Assembly (NCBI GenBank): GCA_018350325.1
Contig: JAEVLN010000020.1
Span: 403,796-467,795, forward strand
DNA from: Globodera rostochiensis
Lineage: Eukaryota > Nematoda > Chromadorea > Rhabditida > Heteroderidae
Reading direction: 5' to 3'
Length of the DNA: 64,000 bases
Each line of letters opens with the position of its first letter. Within the stretch, counting starts at the first letter, position 1. The position numbers were made by a program, and so were the translations under genes. This document shows positions 24,405 to 36,840 of this stretch, piece by piece. Under the pieces are notes generated by a model. That model did no database searches, was not told where the DNA came from, and was given only the letters and a program-made list of their open reading frames with translations.

Positions 24405-24499
24405 ATTTTGAAAATGTAATACCTATAAGAGCTTTTATTAATTAATAAAGCATTTTATCGGATGATATTAAGCATTTTATTTTTTTACAAGTTTTAAAT
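24405..24499 (+). repeat. Family D repeat, copy 1
   Basis: TTTTGAAAATGTAAT, then TAAGAGCTTTTATTAATTAA and TAAAGCATTTTATCGGATGA, recur at 25429-25515 with a four-base deletion and a few substitutions. The copies are direct, about 1020 bp apart, in the same T-rich block. The DNA between them is not obviously duplicated, so this is a dispersed module and not a simple tandem unit. Confidence 0.82.
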
Positions 24500-25428
24500 T
24501 ATGCATTTTTATTGGCGTGTTAGTCTGCTGTCTTGTAGGCTCCAGCGTAGCTGACCCATGGTGGCAATGATGTAAATATACTCCTTTGTTGCATTGTATT
24601 GGCAGCAATTTGTTTGCCTCGCTGTTTTATGCGCTTTTGCATGTTGTAAATTACTTTTTATCGTTTTGTTATTTGTCGTTTATCCATTGAATATTTGAAT
24701 TTTTAATGTTTTTTTAAAATATTTTTTGATATAGTATATTAACGTGTAATTAACAAATTTTGCGGCTGTGTTTTACCGTTGTCTGGTGAATTATTTCATT
24801 AAATTATTCTAGTTGACGTTTCTTATTTTTATTCCATTTATTCCTTTTAAATTTCTTTGCCATAAATAATTATTTTCCAAGTAAATTTTGTGTTTTTTTC
24901 TGATTATAATATTATGTTCACTTGAAACCTTTTCATTTTTATTTCACTTAAATTGTTTTGCGAAGGAAAGCGATGTAGAAAATAAAATAAATCTACATAA
25001 TCTTTCAAAATAGCAGCAATTGCCTTGTGAGTGGTCGGCTGAATCCAACTAGGACCCTTTGTTGTGCTATTTCTAGCAAAACATTAATCTTGTCATTTGG
25101 TGCATGCGAATTTTTATATCCATTTCAAATCCCGGATTATAACATTATTTTATTCATATAATGATGCTGACGATTGTTCGACTTTACTTGTAATTTTCTA
25201 TAAGCCTACATGGTTATTTTATGTACTTGTTCCAAATCAATTTTCTGGTTCCTTTAAGCGAAGTTTTATTTTTATTATACTTGATTAGAACGACTTTGTG
25301 CATTAAATCGGAATCAATGCTGACACCCAGCCAGATCTAGAAAGTTAAATTTTAGCGATTTTTAAGTTAATTTTGAAGTTTTCCTATATTAAATAAAGTA
25401 ATAAATTTCTTCACATTTGATTTTTATC

Positions 25429-25515
25429 TTTTTGAAAATGTAATATAAGAGCTTTTATTAATTAATAAAGCATTTTATCTGATGATATTAACCATCTTAT
25501 TTTTTATAAGCTTTA
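25429..25515 (+). repeat. Family D repeat, copy 2
   Basis: This is the direct copy of 24405-24499. The word GAGCTTTTATTAATTAATAA is identical in both. The matching stops beyond about 25515. Confidence 0.82.
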
Positions 25516-25785
25516 AATTGAATGATTATATATTATTGCTTTAATCTTTTTGTCAATTGTATTACTAACTAAATAGTTTATTTTTTTTAATATTTAATTG
25601 CCCAATCTTTTGGTCCAAGGCCTTCCATTCCGCGCATTTTATAATTAGCAATTATAAAATTTTTAGTTGCTTAAATCTTATTCATATTTTTTTAAACTGT
25701 AGTTATTCAATTATTTAAATACCTTGTCAGTGTATTGCTGAATCCATTTAACTAATCATGTAATCATAGCTTGAATAAATACTAT

Positions 25786-25880
25786 AAATTAAAGGTTTTA
25801 TCATTTTTCTTAAAAATGCTGTTTTTTTAAAAAGGACAATCTATTAAGTATTTTGACTACCGTCCTATACACGCATTATA
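25786..25880 (+). repeat. Family E repeat, copy 1
   Basis: The segment AAATTAAAGGTTTTATCATT, ending in TATTAAGTATTTTGACTACC and GTCCTATACACGC, matches the reverse complement of 58434-58535, more than 32 kb away. The copies differ by a few substitutions and a small indel (AAAAAGGACAATC against AAAAAATGGCGAG). Local strand skew is weak at both copies, so the pair does not test the orientation rule. Confidence 0.85.
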
Positions 25881-27953
25881 AAAGAATGCTATATTCATGG
25901 TCATATAAATAATTGTAATTTTATGAAAAAATAATAGTGATAATTTTTAAAATGAATTAATGTACTTTTATTTCTTAATATCTTGATACAATAAAAAAAA
26001 CATCAGAGCTGGATAGCGCCCAGAATGTTGTCAGATAATAATTAATTATCAAGGTACTCGATTTATTTTGTTTAATTAGTTGTGTTATAATCATACAAAT
26101 TATACTGATCGTGCTACTTTCTATTATTAACAATTTTTTTTAATAAGTTATTCGTCTGTCACAATATTTGCAGAGTGGCTCTGGCTTGTCTTAAAAAATA
26201 ACAATCTTGTATTTTTATTGCTAAACGATGATTAAGACATCTCTGTTTGCATTTTTAAATATAAATTTTGGTTTATTCATTAAAAAATAAGAAAATATAT
26301 GAATTTAAAACATATTAAAAAATTAGTGCAAATAATGTTTTGTCAAATATTGCAAAAAAATGAAACGATCAGATCGCCTCAAGTGAAGATGAGAGAAACA
26401 ATTGAATCAATTTGTGATGAATTAAATTAATTTTATTTGAATTTTAATGAAAAGCAAACGGAGAACAATTGTAAAATAAATTGTTATGCCTAAATATAAA
26501 CAATAAATTAACAAATAAAATGTGGATAAAATTTTCAGAACATACTTGGCCGTGCACTTAAATTGAGGACGATTTTATTTTAGAGTAGCAATCAAAAATA
26601 TATTTAAAATCAAACAAATCGCGTTTTCGATGAAATCACTTATCTCACAGTCGCATTCCAATCTATAAAATATGTTTGTTGGACGCATAAAACCGACTGA
26701 CGCCATCACAATGAATATCGACGGTTACTTTGCAAGTTGACTCACTCTTAAATTTGAATTTGTCAAACTATTGTTGTAATAAATAAATGTAAAAAAAACC
26801 TTCAATATCAAGAAGGATAAAAAATCATTCTGAATAGAAAAAGCTGGTTTTTTATATACAAAGAAAGTTATTTTGATTTTAAAACAAAACAAAAATCAAT
26901 TTAAAAATCAATTAAAATAGTCAAATTAAAATCTATGACAACTTGATAATCTGATCAAAGGGCCCCGAATTATCAAACCGACTGCAAACGGTCCAAAACG
27001 GATTTGAAGCGCAACCGAAATTTGGAATGGAATGTCTGTTGTAGACGTACTATGATAAAATTTTTTGTAAAGCGAAAAATATAAACAAATAAGTTAAATA
27101 AAAAGACACAATCAAAATAAATAAATTATTTGAGTGTATTAAAGCAAAATAATACTTCAAAGCAACAAAATCAAAAATAAATTCTTAAATAAAAAACGCA
27201 CCTTTGTTAATTTAAAAATTTACAAGGCAATTATTCCATTCAATTAAAATAATTGTAAAACATTAATAAAAAACTTTATAAATATTAGCCACTGCTGCAA
27301 TCAATTTACTAATGCATTAATAAAATAAACTAGAATATTTATTATGTGATTGGTTGTAAAATAAAAGCAACAAACAACTAAAAAAACTAAGCCCGTACGC
27401 ATAAAAATTATATATATATTTCATTTTCTGAGAAATATTTAATTATACTTTGTTAATTATACTGTTATGTTTAAAAATTATTAAATAACTAAATATCAAT
27501 ATAAAGAATGGAGCTATCATATATTACATTCTATTTATTAATAAACTATTTTAAATAATAATATTATGTAAAATTCACGCAATAATTAAAAAGTACAAAT
27601 TAAAAAATGAATAAAGAAATCTAATATATACAAATGCGACCTCCACCATTGTTTCATTAGTTTCGCACCCAAACATAAGAAATAATAAATATCCCAGTTA
27701 CATACAATTTTGAAAATATAATTAAACTTCTACTATTATATTAAGCTCTAGAAATTGTCAATGAATTCGCCAACAAGACCAAATAACACAGTCTTAAAAC
27801 TATTATGTAAATTTACGGCAGCCGAACGTAAGAATTGCATATAATATGAATGAATTAAGAAAATTGCTCAAAAATTTCGAATTTTTGCCGATTTGCAAAT
27901 TTTTCAAAAATGCAAATTTTTTTTAAGAACTTCATGGGTGGGGGGGGGGTGGT

Positions 27954-27977
27954 TGGCGGTGCCGATAGGCGCCGCCG
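27954..27977 (-). repeat. Core stem-loop of element 4
   Basis: This is the reverse complement of the stem-loop in element 2, with one changed outer base. The loop is TATC on the minus strand. A run of ten G (27940-27949) sits five bases from it on the plus strand. Confidence 0.85.
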
Positions 27978-28171
27978 AGAAAATTTTGAATCAATTTGTT
28001 AAGGGATTTTCAACAAAATTTAAAAAAAAAAAATGCTGTGATAAATTTTTTTCAAAAATTCTTTTTTTGCACTCATTTTAATTAAAAAATATTTGAAAAT
28101 TAAAAAAACATTGTTATTAATGGGGGATGTGTTTTTGTGACTCGAGACAAAACAATTAATAATTGCCTGCA

Positions 28172-28250
28172 CTCAAGCGGGTTCGAACCCACACATAATA
28201 TTTGATATGTCGAAGAGGAAAACCAATATACCACAGTTGCGATATGGCCA
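28172..28250 (-). ncRNA. tRNA-like segment inside hAT element 4 (possible Pol III promoter)
   Basis: The minus strand reads TCGCAACTGTGG (28231-28242), a fair match to the eukaryotic tRNA A box, and 40 bases later GGGTTCGAACCC (28179-28190), a near-perfect B box with the universal TTCRA core. The spacing fits a tRNA. The acceptor and T stems do not pair well, so it is not a functional tRNA. It could be the head of a tRNA-derived SINE caught by the transposon, or a resident Pol III promoter of the family, since element 3 has a counterpart in the same place. Confidence 0.55.
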
Positions 28251-29969
28251 ACCCTTGTAAAATATGAAATTTTTGTCAAAAAGTACGGGAGACCACCGCC
28301 ATGTCCTCGGCAAAAATTAAAAAATGATTAAAAACACATTGGTACTCAAATATACTGATATGCGCGGATATCCGCGGATTTGACTTTCATTTCCGTGTCC
28401 ATTCGTATCCGTACATTTTTTGAAATTCCGTATCCGTATCCATCCATATCCGGATTATCCGCGGATATCCGGATATCCGTGTCCACCCCTGGCTTGGAGT
28501 TGCGCTTACATTGCCGGGCTGTCAAATTAAAACTTTACATCTTAAAATAAACTTTTATTTTGTTAAATTTTAGCGAAACTCAACGATATAAAACTTAAAT
28601 TTCTAACCTACAATATACGCACATAAATATAGCGTGCTTTTACTCTCAACGAAAATTATATCTTAACAAAAAGTACACCGGTTAGCGTTTGCGACGCGTG
28701 CAAACGATCGTGACAACAAATTTGATTATTATAACACAAAAATGATTTAACAAAAAAGTGCCTTAAATAAATAAATAATATATTATTTACAGCTTGTAAG
28801 TCTATAAAATACTTCGATGATTACTATTTTTTCTATTAAAAACGCACCAAATAATCGGAACGGACGTGATCTGCGGACTTAAAAACATGAATTCTTTTTG
28901 CAAAATCACATAATGTAAATTATAGTGAAACAATTTTAAATTTAAAAAACAAAAGATTAAAATAAATAAATTGATATAAAATAATTATTAATTTACATTC
29001 GCCTAATGTTAAAATCGAACATTGAAAATGATATGTTAGATATCGAATTCTTAAAGAATTATAAAATAACAATCGGGCAGAAGAAAGAAAACATCACCCC
29101 GTTCGACTCCTGGCAAAGTGCCGTCGATTGTCGAGCGCTAAAAGCCAGATGAATATTCCAAAATTTATAATAAAAAAGAATTTCATATAAATCTTTAATA
29201 ATACTAAAAATAGTTATATATAATACCCTACTAAACCCTAATAAGGATCTATCATTAAATTTTATAGTAAAAAAATATCAATAAATTATCACTAATTATT
29301 TCTAAATGTGAATTGCAATAGCAAAATAAAATGAATAGTTTAAATGTTACATTTATCAATAATTTAATAAAATATTATACCAACAAATTTATAACATCAC
29401 AAACACAAGAATTTTTCAAAATATTTAATACCCACTGATCACGCTAAGATAGTGAGATGACCAAACCGCCCATCCATTTTTAGGTCATTTCTGCGATACG
29501 ATTTTATTAAAACTATAAATAATAATTTTTATAGCAAATTTAAAAAGTGGTTCCCATTTATTTATGTCAAAGAATAAGAAATCTAATAAATTCCATAAAG
29601 GTCCCGAAGATCGCGAAAACTGATTAAATCATTAAGAATAAAACGCAAACTAAAAAATTGAAATAAAATCACTTAAAAATAAATGCTAAAATAACAACAA
29701 AAAAAAGTATTAAAAAAGCTATAATTGGATGTAATCGCAAATTCAACGCATTAGGCAACCGAACAAAAACGGAAGCTGTTTACGATCTTGACAAAATCGG
29801 GATCCGGCGCGCAAGCAGGACAGGTGATATTTAAAATTTAAACTGTTTTTATGTGGCGATATTACATAGAAATAGCCGTAGATATACAATATATAACCAT
29901 GAGTTAATATACAAAGAATTAATATGAATTTCAATATTGACTTAGTAAATTAGCTGAATATGCTAATTT

Positions 29970-30025
29970 ATATTTTATATTGGCAAAGTAAGTTATGAAA
30001 ACTTTAATAAGTTGAATTAATGTTG
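29970..30025 (-). repeat. Family H repeat, copy 2 (inverted)
   Basis: This is the reverse complement of 20637-20690 over about 50 bases, including TTATTGGCAAAGT-like and TTTAATAAGTTGAATTAATG words as read on the plus strand. It marks the edge where the top strand changes from A-rich to T-rich. Confidence 0.75.
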
Positions 30026-31110
30026 AACAATATTTTTAACTGGACGGATTTTTGTGTGATTTAATGTTTTTTTTGTGTCGGATCTGTTGTAGTTGCTATA
30101 ATTTTAATTGCATTTGATTGTTTTATTTTATATTTAACATATTTGAAATTTAAATTCAAATATTTTTGTTATTTAAATTTTAGCATTATATTTTGATTAA
30201 ATTTAAGATTTAATGATATTATTAATTGTAACATGGGAGAAGTGTGTTTTTCGATTCCAAGTTGTTCAGTCTGGTGTTATAATTTTATCTATAAATATTG
30301 GCATTCTATGCTTGATTTATTCCTTGCAAGTCAAGTTGAATTTGAATTTAAGTTACCTTTTTTTAATCCTCCATTTTTTCTGGTAATTAACACTAAATAG
30401 ATTTAATTCGACATATTATTTATACCTAGTCATTTAATTGTATTATAACGTTTTTCTTTTTGAGCTTTAATTTTTATCTACGATCAGGTTAATTTTTAGT
30501 TGTTTTCCCGCCATATCTGTCGCTTATAAATTTAATCATTTAAAATTGAGATTTATTTTATTTTATATAAATTCTAATAATTGTACTTAATGTATTGTAT
30601 TATTTGTCGTATATTTCGGTCTCCCAAGCTTCTTTGGTAATTAAACGGTAAACCCACTTCAAACCAATGACAACCAGTTCGCATATGTTTGTTAAGGTAT
30701 TTGTAGGCCATCACCTGATCACCAGGTTTACACTATCACTTTTAATTTTTGCAAATTAATTCTTAATTAATAAAAATTTGTTTTGAAATTCTTAAAGATA
30801 ATTAATTTATGTAATTCTTTGTTTATTTTTGACAAATATTAAAATTTTTGTAAGGTATTGTTATTATATTTATTGTATATTATTTATTAATTTAATTATT
30901 AATCCAGTTTTATAAATTATTTTTGTAGTTGGGATCTTGGCAGTTTAAAATATCAATGTAATTTATTTGCTTCGCCCGTGTTTTCTCCTTGCCTCTGAGA
31001 GAAGAAGCGGTCTAAGCTGGCGCTAAGCGGCTTGATCACATATGCGAATGATTTTGATGCCAAAATTCTTTAAAATTTGAATTCTTCAACATGGTCGAAA
31101 TTTAATTTTT
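30026..31110. other. T-rich block, no gene seen
   Basis: T-rich top strand. Islets lie at about 30480-30530, 30600-30745 and 30965-31050. The first part of the last islet (CTTCGCCCGTGTTTTCTCCT) is unrecognised. No repeat copy or gene was found. Confidence 0.6.
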
Positions 31111-33060
31111 TAAATAACTTATGTCTAAAACAAGGAAAGCATTTGTTAACAAAAATAAATGGTTAATTATATTGTAATGTAGCACTTAAATATGTTAAAA
31201 TTTTGTTTATTAAAACCAAAATGTATGAAAATTAATATAAATTAAATTTTTGGGTAATAACAAAATAAAAACCATGCTTTGCATTATTATATTCAAAGAT
31301 TAAATAGATGGTATGAATATTAAATAAATAAATAAAATAAATAAAGACAGATTCAAAAATAATATTTAAAATCACAGACAAAATTGCAAAAAAACTTTAC
31401 TATGCAGAAATACTTTTGAAATAATTTATATTAAAAAAGTTGTTATTTAAATAAATACTAAGTAATAATTAGTTATAGAGAAGTCAAAAAATCTCGTTAA
31501 TATAAAACGACTTGGTATTTAATATAATATTTCAACGACGGTTCAAAAATTAAGCAATAATTAAATTGCATTAATTAATTCAGATTTCATATAAAAACGT
31601 TCAAACAACACAGCCTTTCTATTACCGAGTATAATGACAAATAATTAAGAATAAAGCATTATTATTCTGGGAATAAACCACTTCATAATAAGAAATTTAT
31701 ATTTAATACATTTTGCATTTTTATAATATATAAAATAAGTAAAATATAACGATCAAAAAAGTTAACTAAAAACCCAACAGAATTAATGTTACCAAAAAGC
31801 AATAATTTCGAATTAGTTGCGTCTGACCAATTGCGATAATTATTCTGAAAAACGAAAATAAAGGATAAATATAAAATGTGTACATCTATAAAAAAAGTGA
31901 TCACGTACTATTATTGTTAATGCAGCAGTCAATTCCATATTTTACAAAAATTGTATTAATGTAGAATGCACTAAACATATATTACTTTTATAGTTTTACG
32001 TCAAATTATTACTAATTTTAATTAAAATTAATAATAATAATTACTTACAAATCTTTATAACATATTGCTAAAATGCGAGTAATGTAATGTGTTTGGCTTT
32101 CTTAAAATAATTTAATTTTTAAAAATTTTTGCCAATTAAAACGATTAATTGATTTAAAAAAACGTTGCCGCAAGCGATTCTTTTATGGCCAAAGAAAGTT
32201 AGCTTATGAAACAAAATAAAACTAACACTGTCCCACACCTAAGCTTAAATTTCTCTGCTGCATCAATTATTCATACTTATTAAAAAACGCCATTAAAAAC
32301 ATCAAAAAAATAAAATAAAAATAACTATATATGTATCGAATTAAAATAATTTTTCTAAGCCTAACGAATTGTGACCAATTCTATAAAACAGTTATAATGA
32401 GAGATACCAATAAATAATAGCCCACGCATTACATATTGTACATGCAACCCGTCAGGGAAGAAAAATGATGTACAAATTTCGTCTCTCATCATGGCTTTCA
32501 TGTCTCTCAAAACCATCCCACCATGAAAATCAAAGGCAACTGGACGCTACGAGTTTAAATTGTATACAAACAATGAATAAAAATGAAATATTACAAAATT
32601 TTAAATATAATTTATAAATTGATTAAAAGCAAGATTATAATAAAATTTAATAATTTTTTAAAAACGCAGAAAATGTTGGAAAACTTATTTTTATATTTAT
32701 ATGTTTTGTTGATATGTAAATAAACAAAATATTTTAATTTGAAATAATAAATTGAGATATAAATAAAGGAAATTTTTTCAGAACATCTTTTACTAAGCGC
32801 AAAACAAAAAATATAATGTTATAAATTATAATACGACTGTAGCGATATTACTATTATTTTGAACATTTTGTTTATCACATATAACATGGAGGAAATGAAA
32901 AGGTGTTTAAATCCAGTTAAGTTAAAATAAGTACTAAAACATTAATAAATACCAAAAATTTCTTTTTAAGGAAAGTTATCATCTTTTATAAATACACTTC
33001 TTTATTTAGAAAAATTATTGCAAAATAGAATTCAAAATTAATTTTAGGCAGTGTTGAAAA
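31111..33060. other. A-rich block with family A copy 2
   Basis: A-rich top strand. Few islets occur from 31110 to 32150. A weak islet lies at 32160-32260, and 32341-32735 is family A copy 2, inverted. The rest is low-complexity spacer without a gene. Confidence 0.6.
32341..32735 (-). repeat. Family A repeat, copy 2 (inverted, longest)
   Basis: The minus strand aligns with 17654-17932 and 49805-50070 through the central islet (GGGTTGCATGTACAAT, TCCAGTTGCC, GCGTGGGCTATTATTTATTG). Its upstream part also aligns with 48766-48930 (TTGTTTATTTACATATCAAC, ATCTTGCTTTTAA). It is thus the longest copy and links the two halves. Read on the minus strand it lies in T-rich sequence, in keeping with the other copies. 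Confidence 0.85.
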
Positions 33061-33745
33061 ATAAGCGATTGCTTTTTATCTTAAAAGTTAGCTATATCTC
33101 TTATAAACCTTTTAGTATTTTTAATCGTTTTTAATGGATAAAAGTTTTCATATTTTATTAACTATATATAAAACAAAGGCTGTTTACCGTAATTTGTCAG
33201 TTTTTAAATTTAAATTATATATATTTTTGTTGAATTTTAAATAAAATGATGGAAAAATTGAACGAATAATATTTTGTGACGAGATGTGTCAGCAACATAT
33301 TTAAGTCGGCGACCAGCCAGTTAGCAGGGACCTTGTTTATAAAATTTGCTTTGTAATTTCAATAAAGTTTTATAAAATTAAACTCGCTCTCAGTTATGTG
33401 CGCATGTATTTGAGAGTTGTAAAGTGCGATCGCAAATTGTACAATTCTCCGTCTTAGTCGGTATTAACAAATTTATTTCGTTCACAGTTTATTTATTTGA
33501 GTTGGTGTAACCAACATCTTTTTTTAAAGATAAGCTTGTAATTAAAAGATTTTATGTTGTTTTTTGTGTAATAAATATCATTTTATTTCAATCGCCTTTA
33601 TTTTTAAATGCACTCTAATTTTAATACAATTTCTGTTTGTAATTCTTATTTAAGAGACAAAGTTTTCTTTATTCATTAAATGTTTGATATGAATGTTATA
33701 TTTATTCTGAATTGCAATTTTTATAAACACTCATTATTATAAAAG
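33061..33745. other. Short T-rich block, no gene
   Basis: Top strand T-rich. Islets lie at about 33280-33340 and 33385-33485, the second with GTGCGATCGCAAATTGTAC. Nothing is recognised. Confidence 0.5.
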
Positions 33746-36425
33746 ACTATGTAAGTAAAACGCAAAAAGCATAAATAAAATTTTTCAAATGAAAAAATTA
33801 ACAGATAAGATATAAACTAATTTTTAATATAATGCAACGTAATAATAATAATATTGTAAACAAATTTATTTAAAAATTATTGCTACAATAAAATCAAGCA
33901 AATTTAAATGAAAATAGCAATAAATCATAAACCATACAAATGTTAAATCGGCTGCTGATTAAGTGTATTCGAACAATTCCGACTCATCGGTAGCGCGCTG
34001 CTTGGTTTATTTGATTGTTTATCGGCTGAGTTAATCAATAGCAAAATCTTTGCTTCTGTGGAAAAACTTTTTTTAACATTTAAATTAAATAAATTCGGCG
34101 AGACGTCAACGCCAATTGACTCGATTTTTAAAATGATTTTAATAAATAATACACACACAAAACTGTTGAATTAATTTAACAATAAAATGAATAAAGCAAT
34201 GGCGTATTTGAAAATCATTAAATCGCAAACCATAACCGTGGCAAAATACATTATATTGACTAAACGAAAAAACTTAATATAAATAGCTTAGATTTTAACT
34301 GCTCTAATTAAATAATAATAATGAGAATAAATAAATCCTAAGTGTTGAATTTAAAAGGTGCTTTAAAAGCAAACAATTTATTAAATTAAACTAAAATTAA
34401 TACATTCATTTTATTTAAATAAAACCCAAAAGCAGCCCAAATAATTGTATGAAGCTTTAATTAAAGGCATCCTTTATCCTTTGTTAAAAATAAAAAATTA
34501 TAAACCAAAAATAAATAACGGATTGTTAAATTTAAAAAAAATTGTGATTGTGTTAAAAAAGTTAGATTCATTGAATTTTGGGGGTTTTCCCTGGCGCATT
34601 TGCGGCCTTATTTTATGTATTCAAATTGCTCATGATTTTGCCTTTTTAAGTGATTATTATGACGTACAAGGATAAAGCCTGTGGATGCATAAATAACACA
34701 ATTAATAGGAATTTAGAAAAAGAATATGATTTAAATAAAAAGGTTGGCTGGCATGTGCATCAATAACAAAATCATCAGTTAATTCATAAAAAAAAATCAT
34801 TCTTTCCATTCTATAATAAAAGTTCAACGAATATGACACTTAATATTAATTTTATCATAACAATATTAAATTTAAAGGATTACTGCGAATTTTATTAAAA
34901 TGTTTTAATGAAAAAATAAAACGTTTTTGTGTATAAATAGAAGCTCAAAATAGCCTTTTTGCGGATAAATTTTAAAAATAAATTAAACATCCATTTTAAA
35001 AAAAACTGACATTAAACCAATTAGACACAATAAATACATCAATAATGTTTTGTTTTTTAATAGAAAACAAATTAATTTAAATTTAACTGTATTTTAAATA
35101 TAATTCATATTGCAAATTCAAAAAAATAGGAATATAAATATCATAAGAATTAAAAGAAGATGACTAAACAAATAATAAAAAGATTTAATTTTACAAATGT
35201 TTTAATACTGCTATTAAATAAAAATGATAAATCTCTGGAAGAGTAGCGTCAATGAGAACATTCAAAGAGGAAGCGAGATCGTGTAATCTGGCATCAGTAT
35301 TTAAAGCCTACATAAACTTTAGAAATAATTAAGCAGTTCCAACTCGACTATATTTCAACGCAACCAAAAATAAATCGTAACTATCTTCACATTTAAATTA
35401 ATTTTTTTTTAAACTTTATAATTAATAATTTCAAATGCCGTAATAAATAATGAAAGAATTTGCTGCACACTAATGATCGACTCGAATTTTATATAAGGTT
35501 TAAATTCTACAAAATTAATTGTAAACACAACTTTCTCAGAAACCACTTTTGATCAATTGTTTATTGTAAAGATAACGATTTTTACATACAATAAACATTT
35601 AATTAATAAAGAAAAAAACATTAATTAAAATTTAATTATTTTAAAAAACAACTCTTATTTGTAAAAATGACCAATGAAAAAATATAAATTATTCACCAGA
35701 ATTGCGTTGTGTTAATAAAAATAACTGGCCCGTGGTTTCTTTCAAACACGCTGCGATCCTTGAAAAATGCGTCATTACGGGGCGCAATTGTCCTTTCAAA
35801 ACCATATTAAATTCACTAATAAAAAACAAATAAAGTATTATGAAAAATAAAAAGAACCATGGTTCTTAACTACATATTGTATTTGAAATTATAAAGAACA
35901 TTAAGTAATTTTAAATAAATTACAAAGGTAAAAAGAATTAAAAGAGCAAGAAAAATGATTAGGTGATTTGAACAGATGGAGAAACAAATAATATAATAAT
36001 TACAGAATTAGCAAGATATGCTGATTTCTGCACTACAAGCAATGAATTATGCAGATGACGAAACAATTGGCTAACTGATATGTTGTCGTTTTTTAAAAAT
36101 GATAAATTTATTAAAAAAAAAGTAAAATACATATTAATATTAAAAAATATATATAATAGAGAACCGAAGTCAACGAAGACAATAGCTGTGAAATTAGCAT
36201 TATAATAACTGGTAATGGACTGGATGCAAACAAAAGAAAAACACTACAACTTGAAAAAGAACTACAGACAACGAAAAAATTAAATTCAACTATTAACAAT
36301 ACATAGTTTTTAATCAAAATAACAATCTCAGTTTTTAAAATTATCTAGAAATAATAAACGCACACAAAAGTGTGCCAGTAAAATTTACGTCCATGAAATG
36401 TTATTAAATCTGTAAATAATGTAAT
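33746..36425. other. A-rich block, no gene seen
   Basis: A-rich top strand. Islets lie at about 33950-34050, 34090-34125, 34570-34700, 35235-35300, 35465-35490, 35695-35805 and 35990-36070. Open frames here are short, and none is recognised. No repeat copies were identified. Confidence 0.6.
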
Positions 36426-36840
36426 TAAATAATGTTTTATTTGAATATGTCACTGATGAGATACATTTCCTTAATCTTCAAGTGTTTTGGCGACTTTTTT
36501 GAACTTTTGTGACTATTTGGCATTTTTGGCGACTTTTTTGAACTTTTGTGATTATTTTACGCTTTCAAAAAATTTCTTAAGAAAAATGAAAAAATCAAAT
36601 TTTTCTTGCCAAGATCACTAATTTTTTGCAAAATGCCAAAATATGCACATAAAATGAAAAAAATATGCACATAAATAGCGAAATATGCAAAACTATGCAA
36701 AATATGCACATGGAAATGCGTTCTAGAAGCTTCAACCAAGTTGAAAACACGTTTTTCGTGCGTTTCAGACCCTTCCCAATTCAGGAAAAAATATGCATGT
36801 GCATATAATTTTAATCAATTTTGCCTTTTTAGTGACAAAT
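36426..36840. mobile_element. Degraded hAT-like or MITE fragment with two arm types
   Basis: Near 36486-36550 the word GGCGACTTTTTTGAACTTTT occurs twice. After a core-like stretch with TTTCTTAAGAAAAATG (compare GCTTAAGAAAAATGC in elements 2 and 3), words such as AAATATGCACATAAA and AATATGCACATGGAAATGC repeat to about 36720. Arm, core and arm thus appear in order, but the two arms differ and I cannot define terminal inverted repeats or a target-site duplication. The top-strand skew flips from A-rich to T-rich across this fragment. Confidence 0.5.

Larger units (their letters stand above)
22721..26260. other. T-rich block with families D and E
   Basis: Top strand T-rich, becoming balanced from about 25700. 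Islets lie at about 22995-23080, 23355-23410, 23510-23660, 23845-23900, 24325-24355, 24520-24640, 25025-25110, 25150-25180, 25310-25350 and 26160-26190. Direct repeats (family D) lie at 24405-24499 and 25429-25515, and family E copy 1 at 25786-25880. Several islets are open for 60 to 75 codons, with F-, I- and L-rich translations typical of T-rich DNA. None is recognised. Confidence 0.6.
27846..28491 (-). mobile_element. Truncated hAT-like element 4 (GGATATCCG arm) with tRNA-like segment
   Basis: Read on the minus strand, the element starts at 28491 with CAGGGGTGGACACGGATATCC, a typical hAT end. An arm of GGATATCCGCGGATA words runs to about 28340, then a tRNA-like segment (28172-28250), then a core to about 27846. 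The core contains AAAATTTTCTCGGCGGCGCC, its stem-loop (27954-27977), a C10 run (27940-27949 on the plus strand as G), and TTTGCATTTTTGAAAAATTT. Its order of arm, tRNA-like segment and core equals that of element 3. The second arm and terminal repeat are missing, so the copy is truncated on the left and no target-site duplication can be checked. Confidence 0.8.
26261..29965. other. A-rich block with a truncated hAT-like element
   Basis: A-rich top strand. Islets lie at about 26360-26400, 26545-26580, 26640-26750, 26950-27040, 27640-27670, 28500-28530, 28675-28725, 28850-28885, 29080-29155, 29440-29510, 29600-29625 and 29735-29830. The truncated element at 27846-28491 interrupts it. No gene was recognised. 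The islet at 29095-29120 contains CGTTCGACTCC, like a B box on the plus strand, but without an A box at a suitable distance. Confidence 0.6.

Noticed and set aside
24189..24419. Overlapping plus and minus frames of about 70 codons
   Set aside because: Both are hydrophobic low-complexity translations, overlap each other on opposite strands, and match nothing.
29090..29125. B-box-like CGTTCGACTCC on the plus strand
   Set aside because: No A box upstream at a suitable distance, and no acceptor pairing.
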